Assembly: GCA_029259935.1 (NCBI GenBank)
Contig: JAJDEH010000416.1
Coordinates: 1 to 12,746 of the forward strand
DNA from: Planctomycetota bacterium
Lineage (GTDB): Bacteria; Planctomycetota; Planctomycetia; Pirellulales; Pirellulaceae
DNA: 12,746 nt
Direction of reading: 5' to 3'
Part shown: positions 7,440 through 12,746 of the stretch, piece after piece
Numbering within the stretch: the first letter of the stretch is position 1
Layout: every line of letters starts with the position of its first letter
Made by a program: the position numbers and the translations under genes
Notes under the pieces: model-generated
What the model saw: only the letters and a program-made list of their open reading frames with translations
Told to the model about the DNA's origin: nothing
Databases searched by the model: none

Positions 7440-7447
7440 AAAGGAAA
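7440..7447 (+). promoter_or_regulatory. Ribosome binding site that fixes the repeat-protein start
   Basis: AAAGGAAA contains a good AAGGA Shine-Dalgarno core at 7441-7445, seven bases before ATG 7453. This ATG is immediately followed by a signal peptide, whereas an in-frame upstream ATG at 7324 would put 43 non-descript residues in front of it. Confidence 0.75.
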
Positions 7448-7452
7448 CGCTC

Positions 7453-8313
7453 ATGATCCTCTCCAATACTCCTCATCGAACCGTCTTCAGCCGGTTACTG
7501 TTACTGGCATTCCTTTGTGCCCTGTCGATTCATCCGCGAGCGTCCGTCGCTGAAGATAAGAAGGCCAAGAGCAAACCGGCTCCGAAAGATCATTACAAAC
7601 AGATCGAAGCGGCCGTCCTTGCCGGCAAGATTACCAAGGAAGAGGCTCAAGCCAAGTTGAAAGCTCTGAATAAGCAAGGCGCTCCCAAAAGCAAAGCCAT
7701 CACGAAGGGTCACGATAAGAAAGGGTACGACAAGAAGACCATCGCCAATCTCGAAAACATCTGGGCGGAACTTCAGTCCCTTGTCGCCAGCGGCAAGATG
7801 TCGCCGGATGAAGCCGCCACGGTGATGAGTTCCATCAAACAAAAAGTCTTCGGCAAGACCAGCGTCAATAATAATAAGAAAGCAAATTTCAAAATCTCTT
7901 CCAAAGATCACTACAAGGCAATCGAATCAGCCGTCGCTGCCGGGAAGATCACCAAAGAACAAGCTCAAGCCAAGCTAGGCGCTTTGAAAAAGGAAGGGCT
8001 CGGCAAGAAGCAGGCGAAGGGTAAGGAGACGAAAACAAAAGCAAAAACCTCTCCGAATGATTTCTACAAGCAGATCGAATCGGCCGTCCTTGCCGGCAAG
8101 ATTACCAAAGAAGAGGCTCAGGCCAAGTTAAAGGCACTGAATGCGAAAGGCTCGCCCAAGACCAACGACCAAGGGAAGACTGCCCCGACCGACGCCTACT
8201 TCAAAAAGGTCTGGAGCAAACTTCAAGCGGCCGTCGCCGCCGGCAAACTGACGAAAGAAGAGGCGGCCGCCAAGATGACCGCCATCAAGAAAGCAAAATC
8301 GGGTGGCGAATAG
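7453..8313 (+). CDS. Secreted Lys/Ala-rich protein with five SHOCT-like repeats
   Basis: A 286-residue protein of unknown function. Residues 1-33 form a signal peptide (basic HRTVFSR, then LLLLAFLCALSI, with probable cleavage after ASVA). The mature part holds five helical-hairpin repeats separated by Lys-rich linkers, at about 44-76, 96-131, 150-182, 201-233 and 247-281. The core pattern is (Y/L)..(I/L)(E/Q)..V.(A/S)GK(I/M/L)(T/S)..(E/D)(E/Q)A...(L/M)..(L/I), which resembles the short SHOCT domain. Repeats 2 and 5 share a Trp-containing variant (IW/VW..LQ), giving the order A-B-A-A-B. The protein is strongly basic, has no cysteine in the mature part and no catalytic motif. It could be an exported nucleic-acid-, polysaccharide- or protein-binding scaffold. 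It is preceded by the sulfotransferase on the same strand, but the 191-bp gap argues against a tight operon. Confidence 0.85.
   Translation: MILSNTPHRTVFSRLLLLAFLCALSIHPRASVAEDKKAKSKPAPKDHYKQIEAAVLAGKITKEEAQAKLKALNKQGAPKSKAITKGHDKKGYDKKTIANLENIWAELQSLVASGKMSPDEAATVMSSIKQKVFGKTSVNNNKKANFKISSKDHYKAIESAVAAGKITKEQAQAKLGALKKEGLGKKQAKGKETKTKAKTSPNDFYKQIESAVLAGKITKEEAQAKLKALNAKGSPKTNDQGKTAPTDAYFKKVWSKLQAAVAAGKLTKEEAAAKMTAIKKAKSGGE
7600..7671 (+). repeat. Long direct repeat, copy 1 (inside repeat-protein gene)
   Basis: This 72-base stretch encodes the core of repeat 1 and matches 8071-8142 at 66 of 72 positions by my hand alignment; five of the six differences are silent. The similarity is clearly higher than to the copy encoding repeat 3, so a block spanning several repeats seems to have been copied recently or homogenised by gene conversion. 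Confidence 0.85.
8071..8142 (+). repeat. Long direct repeat, copy 2 (inside repeat-protein gene)
   Basis: Partner of the stretch at 7600-7671. It encodes the core of repeat 4 with just one amino-acid change (Ala to Ser) over 24 codons. The two copies are 471 bases apart, an exact multiple of three, so recombination between them would delete a block without changing the reading frame. Confidence 0.85.
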
Positions 8314-8422
8314 CCGTTGAATTCTGCTCCTTTTGAGTGCCGCTACTGGCTTGATCAGCAGTGTTCGTGTAATTCGTGGGTGGCATCAATTTTCCCGCCG
8401 GAGGTTTGATCCTGACGGAATA

Positions 8423-9592
8423 CTAGGGTGCGGCGAATTCACCGTCATCGGTAGGTTCGCCTTGCATAACCCACGACAGGTTGAATCTCGCCACTTGCCC
8501 ACCGCCACCGGGGCCGCCTTCGAATTGCAGGTAGATCCAGCCTTCGCTAGGTGTTCCGGGCCGGCCGGCATTGAGCGACGAGTAAGCGCTGGGGCCGTCG
8601 AACACGAGCCGTTTGACCGGCCACGTTTGCCCTCCGTCGAAGCTGGCCCAAACCGTCACCCGTTCGCGGCGTGGGTTGGGTGTGTCGAGGTTGCTAAAGA
8701 TCAAGATGTCCTTCCCCTTGACCGGCAAGCGGACCAGTCCGCCCATGCAGCCGTAAGAAGTGTTTTGCGTGCCGTCCGGAAGAACGTCGACAATGGCGAA
8801 TTCTTTCCAGGTCTGGCCGCCGTCGTGGCTCCAGGCGCTGCGCCGTCGCGTGTACTTTTCGTTCTTGTCCCAATGCACGCGCGTGTTGTAGTAGATGCGG
8901 CCATCGGACAACTCGGCAACGGTGGCCTCGCCCGTGCCGATTTCGGGGAATGGATCGCTTGTCCGCCAGTTCTTGCCGCCGTCGTCGCTGAAAATCGCGT
9001 TGGTGTAGTGGAATGGCCATTGCGAGCGGTCGTTCTTTTCGGCGTACCAACGCGACGGTCTCAGCAGCCGACCCTTGTGTTTGCCATGCCGCAGCGTGAT
9101 TCCATGTTCGTTCATGTGCATCGAAGGCACATTGCCCTTGCTGTCTTTGTGAATGACCGCTTCTTCCGCTTTCCAAGACTTGCCGCCATCGGTGCTACGG
9201 TAGATCGTCAGCGGAGCCGGTGGGTGACGATCTTCAATGAACGCCATGATGTCGCCGCTGTTTTCATCGACGGTGACTCCGCCGCCGGGAAAGCCGGGTT
9301 TGGCGATGGTGATTTGTTCGCCCCACGTCTTTCCGCCGTCTTCGCTGCGCCGCACCTTGACGCCCTTGCTGCCCCAAGTCGCCAGGACCGTGCCATCGCG
9401 GGCCACGACGATATTGGGGAACCGCTCACCTTGGAACACTTGCTGCATTTCAAACTTCGGCTTGCCCATGAACGGCTTCTGACTGCCTTCCAGTTCATGT
9501 TCCTCCGCGCGGACGTTCGCGGCGGACGACAGCGTAAACAAACTCAAGACAATCAGGGCGGCGGTCGCGCATTTGCCGGGCGAATTGTTCAT
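8423..9592 (-). CDS. Secreted sialidase-family (BNR/Asp-box) protein
   Basis: A 389-residue six-bladed beta-propeller of the sialidase superfamily (GH33-like), which cleaves terminal sialic acids when active. A signal peptide spans 1-29 (hydrophobic 9-24, probable cleavage after NVRA). Five Asp boxes are visible: SEDGGKTW (83-90), STDGGKSW (133-140), SDDGGKNW (202-209), SHDGGQTW (255-262) and SFDGGQTW (317-324). Candidate active-site residues are Arg57 in RFPN (the FRIP position), Glu222 in GEATVAEL, Arg238 in YYNTR and nucleophile Tyr337 in SAYSSL, so catalysis is plausible. The start at 9592 precedes the signal peptide, with AAGGA ten bases upstream; a more distal in-frame ATG at 9685 would bury it. 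It converges with the repeat-protein gene and diverges from the M48 gene. Substrate specificity is not shown, and some planctomycete relatives may act on other glycans. Confidence 0.88.
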   Translation of the reverse strand: MNNSPGKCATAALIVLSLFTLSSAANVRAEEHELEGSQKPFMGKPKFEMQQVFQGERFPNIVVARDGTVLATWGSKGVKVRRSEDGGKTWGEQITIAKPGFPGGGVTVDENSGDIMAFIEDRHPPAPLTIYRSTDGGKSWKAEEAVIHKDSKGNVPSMHMNEHGITLRHGKHKGRLLRPSRWYAEKNDRSQWPFHYTNAIFSDDGGKNWRTSDPFPEIGTGEATVAELSDGRIYYNTRVHWDKNEKYTRRRSAWSHDGGQTWKEFAIVDVLPDGTQNTSYGCMGGLVRLPVKGKDILIFSNLDTPNPRRERVTVWASFDGGQTWPVKRLVFDGPSAYSSLNAGRPGTPSEGWIYLQFEGGPGGGGQVARFNLSWVMQGEPTDDGEFAAP

Positions 9593-10016
9593 GGCTCGGA
9601 ATTCCTTGAAGCGATAAATACGGCCAGTGGTGAAGGTGGTCTCCTGTCTATCGTGTACCTTATTTCCCAGGAACGGCCGGCACAAGGCACGTCTGGTCGC
9701 TGTCCGACATCAGCGGAACGGAGGCAATTGGAGAGTCCTTGGGGAAGCCACGGTGCATCTTCAGGGAAGAACTGCTTTCGAATCGCAATTAATGGTCATG
9801 GCGTTGTTGCGGGTTGCATCGTAGTTGGGCTAGATTATGAGGTGGTTCTTCTTTCGTGTATTGGATTCGCGGCGGACCACGGTGGGCTCGCATTGGGGAC
9901 GGCAGGTGATAATGTCTCAAGTCGAATGGCCTTGAGAAGCAACGCAGTTCCGATTGCCGGTTTACCGGATCCAAATTGTATGACACCGCGTCCAAATTGT
10001 ATGACATGGTGAAGTT
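9593..10016. other. Divergent intergenic gap, sialidase / M48 peptidase
   Basis: This 424-bp stretch separates two divergent genes. No small gene is supported. It includes the sialidase ribosome site (AAGGA, minus strand, 9607-9603) and the 16-base tandem repeat before the M48 gene, but I cannot place -35/-10 elements confidently. A very long plus-strand frame crossing this gap begins opposite the sialidase gene and is not credible as protein. Confidence 0.5.
9970..10006 (+). promoter_or_regulatory. Exact 16-bp tandem repeat before M48 gene (putative operator)
   Basis: TCCAAATTGTATGACA occurs at 9970-9985 and again at 9991-10006, spaced exactly 21 bases apart, which is two helical turns. The second copy ends ten bases before the GTG start. 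Two in-phase copies near a start suggest binding sites for a dimeric or cooperative regulator, or a control on translation initiation. The frame reading through both copies encodes SKLYD twice and ends by overlapping the GTG start, but has no upstream start codon except a four-codon ATG at 10006. Confidence 0.5.
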
Positions 10017-12365
10017 GTGAACGAATCATCGGACAACTGGCCACAGGGCCAACCCGTCGAACCGAAACCGCGGCAAGCCGCGCCCGCGCGGAAGGCCGCC
10101 GCATCACCGAATGCCGCGGCCGCGCCCAATGTGCCTGCCGGACGCACCGCGGCGACGACGACCGCCGCCGCCAACACAAAGGCGGGGATTTCGCCGCAGC
10201 GTTTAATCAGCGGGTTAAGCCAACAGATTCAGCCAGTGGTTCCCACGTCCGGATATCGCTTGGGAGTAGCTTGTGTCGCGCTAGTATTGATGTTGCTGCC
10301 CGCGATGATTGTTGGCTTGGCTGGAATGTTAGCCGTCGGTTTGTGGTTCTCTTTGGCATCCGGCAATCTGTTAGGGATGTTGTTCTGCGGGACCCTGTTG
10401 TTCTTGCTCGCGTTTTTTGGCATCTCCTTGCTCAAGCCGATGTTTGCACGATCGGGCGACTACCACCCACCTATTGAATTGAAGCGTGAACACGAACCCG
10501 TGCTTTTCGCATTCGTGGAAAGATTGTGCGACGTGGTCGGCGCGCCGATGCCGGTTGTGATTCAAGTCGACACGGATGTCAATGCTTCGGCATCCTATCG
10601 CGGTTTGTTTGGCATGCTGTTTGGCAACGAACTCGTGTTGTCGATTGGCCTGCCGCTGGTGGCGGGATTGCCGTTGCGGCAAGTTACCGGAGTGATCGCC
10701 CATGAGTTGGGGCACTTTACGCAGGGATCCGCCATGCGGCTTTCCAATTTGGTTCGCCGCATCAGTGTGTGGTTTCAGATCGCCGCTTTTTCTCGCGACT
10801 CCTGGGACGACCGGCTGGCCGCGATGGCCCACACCGGTGGCGCGATGAGCTTGATCGCCCGCGCGATGCAATTCGGCGTGTTCGTCTCGCGTTATGGACT
10901 GTACTTCTTGTGCAAGTTCATTCATATGCTGAGTTGCCGGCTGACGCGTGAAATGGAATTCGGCGCGGATCTCTACGAAATGCGCGTGGTGGGGAAGGAA
11001 ACGTTTTGCCGCACTTCGATGAACCTCCACGCGTTGGGACACGGGTTCGCTGAAGCGCAACAGGATCTAATGCAGTCTTGGCGCGATCATCGGCTGAGCG
11101 ACGACTTGGCCGCGATGGTGGTGGCGAAAGTCAATCAAATGCGGGCAGACCCCAAGACCGCCGCCAAGGTCAAGCAGAGCGTCATGGAAGAGAAAACGGA
11201 ATGGTTCATGACGCACCCTTCGACGCCCGAGCGGATCGCGGCCGCGCAGCGCGAAAACGCGCCTGGTGTGTTTCACGTCGACGCGCCGTCCACGGTGCTG
11301 TTTCATGACTTCCCGGGTCTTTGCAAGATGGTCACGTTGCACTTTTATCATGAGGTCATTGGTCCGGAAGTAACGCCGAAAAATCTCGTGGCCACGGAAA
11401 CCATCGTCGGCGAACAACGCGCGCTGGACGAGGCATTCGAAACCTTGAACCGCTATTTTCAAGGCAAGGTGCTGGGAACCCATGAGTTATTCTTGCCCAA
11501 GGAAAAGCTCTATACGCCGCAGAATCCCAAGCAGACGGCAAAGTCCCTTGGGCACTTTCGACAGCGGATGGTTGACCATCTGATGGAAACGGTGCAGAAG
11601 TCTCGCCGCTATGAAGTGGCCGACGAACGGGTTCACGAACTGCGTATGTTGCAGATCATTCTCAACGCCGGCTTCCTCTTCAATCCGGCGGAGTACCGGC
11701 TGCCCGAACCGACTCCGTTTGCCGTTCAAAACGCGCTGACGCAAGCCGAACGGGAACGGCAGCACTCAAGACAAATGTTTCAAGAGTCGCTCAAGGACGC
11801 GCAGAATCGCCTGGTTGCCGCTTTGCAGTTGCTGCATGTGCCGCAAGTCGCTCAGCGGATTCCCAAAGCGGCCGAAATACAGGCCCGCTGCCGAACCCTG
11901 TTGACGACGCAAGTGGCGCTCGAGGAAGTGTGGCCCATGGTGACCGACCTCACGGAGGTTGGCCGCGCGTTGGCCATCTTGCTGGACATTGTCCAATCGA
12001 CCGAAGTGGATTATCAGTTGTATCAACAGGTGATGGCCGTCAAGTCCGATACGTTGCAGCGGATTCAATGGATTCGCGGCCAACTCGCCACGAAGCCGTA
12101 CCCGTTCGATCACGCCCGGGGAAAAGTGTCGATCGCCGATTACGCTCTGCACAATGTCCCGCTGGAGGACGAGTTGGGACAGGTTCTGGACGCCGCGATC
12201 GAACTGCCCGACAACTTGTACAATTTGTACTATCGGATGATCGCCCATTTGGCGAGCATGGCGGAATCCGTCGAAACCGCTTTCGGGTATGAACCGCTGC
12301 CCAAACCGCCCGAACAGTCATCGGAAAACTGGTGGGAAGCCGACATTACCACGGACGCGTCTTGA
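10017..12365 (+). CDS. M48-family membrane zinc metallopeptidase with long C-terminal extension
   Basis: A 782-residue integral membrane protease related to the M48 (HtpX/Ste24) family, which degrades or processes membrane and secreted proteins. Residues 1-78 are Pro/Ala-rich and disordered. Two membrane spans (about 83-112 and 118-142) precede the catalytic domain. HELGH at 229-233 carries the two zinc histidines and catalytic Glu230. Glu314 in REMEFGADLYE is the probable third zinc ligand, with Asp318 from the E...AD motif. Another hydrophobic stretch lies at 276-303, and HPSTPERI (400-407) matches the conserved C-terminal M48 motif. The remaining 375 residues (407-782) are soluble and helical-looking, with no domain I recognise; HtpX itself is only about 290 residues. 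The start is GTG at 10017: an in-frame TGA at 10002 excludes upstream starts, but the ribosome site is weak. Its target is unknown. Confidence 0.9.
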   Translation: MNESSDNWPQGQPVEPKPRQAAPARKAAASPNAAAAPNVPAGRTAATTTAAANTKAGISPQRLISGLSQQIQPVVPTSGYRLGVACVALVLMLLPAMIVGLAGMLAVGLWFSLASGNLLGMLFCGTLLFLLAFFGISLLKPMFARSGDYHPPIELKREHEPVLFAFVERLCDVVGAPMPVVIQVDTDVNASASYRGLFGMLFGNELVLSIGLPLVAGLPLRQVTGVIAHELGHFTQGSAMRLSNLVRRISVWFQIAAFSRDSWDDRLAAMAHTGGAMSLIARAMQFGVFVSRYGLYFLCKFIHMLSCRLTREMEFGADLYEMRVVGKETFCRTSMNLHALGHGFAEAQQDLMQSWRDHRLSDDLAAMVVAKVNQMRADPKTAAKVKQSVMEEKTEWFMTHPSTPERIAAAQRENAPGVFHVDAPSTVLFHDFPGLCKMVTLHFYHEVIGPEVTPKNLVATETIVGEQRALDEAFETLNRYFQGKVLGTHELFLPKEKLYTPQNPKQTAKSLGHFRQRMVDHLMETVQKSRRYEVADERVHELRMLQIILNAGFLFNPAEYRLPEPTPFAVQNALTQAERERQHSRQMFQESLKDAQNRLVAALQLLHVPQVAQRIPKAAEIQARCRTLLTTQVALEEVWPMVTDLTEVGRALAILLDIVQSTEVDYQLYQQVMAVKSDTLQRIQWIRGQLATKPYPFDHARGKVSIADYALHNVPLEDELGQVLDAAIELPDNLYNLYYRMIAHLASMAESVETAFGYEPLPKPPEQSSENWWEADITTDAS

Positions 12366-12390
12366 GCGTAGGGTTGCTATCGGAATCACC

Positions 12391-12409
12391 AAAGACGGCG
12401 GGGTCTTTT
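12391..12409 (+). terminator. Likely weak intrinsic terminator after M48 gene
   Basis: AAAGAC (12391-12396) pairs with GTCTTT (12403-12408) around a GGCGGG loop, ending in a short T run, 25 bases past the M48 stop codon. The stem is short and A/T-rich, and may also serve the convergent S26-like gene. The remainder of 12410-12479 shows nothing further. Confidence 0.45.
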
Positions 12410-12479
12410 CGTGACATGTAGGCCAGTGAGCGGCGAAATTCGCGGAGTATGCAGGCGAATCACGTCGGAGTTCACGCCG

Positions 12480-12746
12480 TCATCGAAAAACCCGCATTCG
12501 CTGCAGCGGCCAGTAAATGTGCGTCACGACACCATCGATGGACGACTCCGGAATTGCATAAGGGTGTTCACGGCCTTCCAGACTGCGGTCCCAAAATCTC
12601 GCATCCCTTGAACTCACGGAAAAGTCGCCGAGTACGAAGTATTCATCGTCGCCGAGAATCGCCGGCCGCGCAGGCATGTTGCAGGTAGTACCGGACCAGT
12701 ACGGCCTCCAGGGCCACGGTGCCGGGGCGGCTATCGTGCGTCTTGC
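12480..12746 (-). CDS. S26 signal peptidase-like protein, C-terminal fragment (runs off window)
   Basis: An open frame without any stop reaches the right edge, so the gene is truncated by the window and its start lies outside; 88 codons plus the stop are visible. The sequence DDEYFVLGDFSVSSRDARFWD matches the C-terminal region of signal peptidase I (LepB/S26), which removes signal peptides at the outer face of the cytoplasmic membrane. The SRDAR part corresponds to the family's S.DSR box (Asp and Arg kept), and the late YWPLQRMRVFR tail fits the usual ywP..R.r ending. The normally conserved Asn of the GDN motif is Phe here. The catalytic Ser and Lys lie upstream, beyond the window, so activity cannot be judged. 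It converges with the M48 gene, 114 bases away. An internal ATG at 12677 is not a likely start because the family similarity begins close to it and extends past it. Confidence 0.72.
   Translation of the reverse strand, partial: ARRTIAAPAPWPWRPYWSGTTCNMPARPAILGDDEYFVLGDFSVSSRDARFWDRSLEGREHPYAIPESSIDGVVTHIYWPLQRMRVFR

Noticed and set aside
7324..7452. Upstream extension of the repeat-protein gene from ATG 7324
   Set aside because: It would put 43 unremarkable residues before an evident signal peptide, and the good ribosome site sits before ATG 7453.
9593..9685. Upstream extension of the sialidase gene from 9685
   Set aside because: The extra 31 residues precede a clear signal peptide that starts at 9592 with its own AAGGA site.
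8333..10012. 559-codon open frame on the plus strand
   Set aside because: It lies almost wholly antisense to the sialidase gene, whose five Asp boxes and signal peptide prove its frame. The translation has no family resemblance and arises from GC-rich codon use on the opposite strand.
10371..11060. 229-codon minus-strand frame opposite the M48 gene
   Set aside because: It is antisense to the HELGH-bearing catalytic region and has a His/Gln/Arg-rich composition typical of a shadow frame.
1..12746. tRNA, rRNA, CRISPR array or intact transposase
   Set aside because: Reading both strands I found no cloverleaf with a recognisable T-arm, no ribosomal sequence, no regularly spaced identical repeats with unique spacers, and no transposase-like protein.

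Overview
The window looks like a chromosomal segment of a planctomycete, probably Pirellulales-like. This is inferred from the gene repertoire: a FemAB/BioF2-type acetyltransferase, a membrane-anchored leucine-rich-repeat protein, a long cysteine-rich-motif Lgt, a Sulfotransfer_3-type sulfotransferase, a secreted sialidase, and a large M48 membrane protease. It also fits the moderate-to-high GC, the loose gene packing, and the intergenic GC-rich mini-palindromes. No rRNA, tRNA, CRISPR array or intact insertion sequence was seen.

Layout, left to right. Positions 1-350 are non-coding and full of short GC-rich hairpins. A GNAT/FemAB-like acetyltransferase (351-1526, minus) follows. A repeat-bearing gap (about 1527-2007) leads to an LRR protein with an N-terminal membrane anchor (2008-2994, minus), then a gap of about 600 bp with no convincing gene. 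Next is the minus-strand pair panC (5012-5869) and lgt (3622-5007), four bases apart and probably one transcript. Divergently from panC runs a sulfotransferase (6110-7261, plus), then a secreted Lys/Ala-rich protein made of five SHOCT-like helical repeats (7453-8313, plus). A secreted five-Asp-box sialidase (8423-9592, minus) converges on it. A 424-bp divergent gap carries an exact 16-bp tandem repeat just upstream of a 782-residue M48 metallopeptidase (10017-12365, plus). At the right edge the C-terminal part of an S26 signal-peptidase-like protein (12480-12746, minus) runs off the window.

How the genes relate. Several products act at or beyond the cytoplasmic membrane: Lgt, M48 protease, S26 peptidase, sialidase, repeat protein and LRR protein. 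Only panC-lgt looks like a true operon, so I see no single cooperating system. PanC and Lgt are core housekeeping enzymes; the others are lineage accessory functions.

The most unusual points are the roughly 100-residue PDZ-like insertion in Lgt, the block-duplicated repeat protein, the tandem 16-mer before the M48 gene, the large uncharacterised C-terminal half of the M48 protein, and the divergent S26 fragment. None amounts to clear evidence of a wholly new system.
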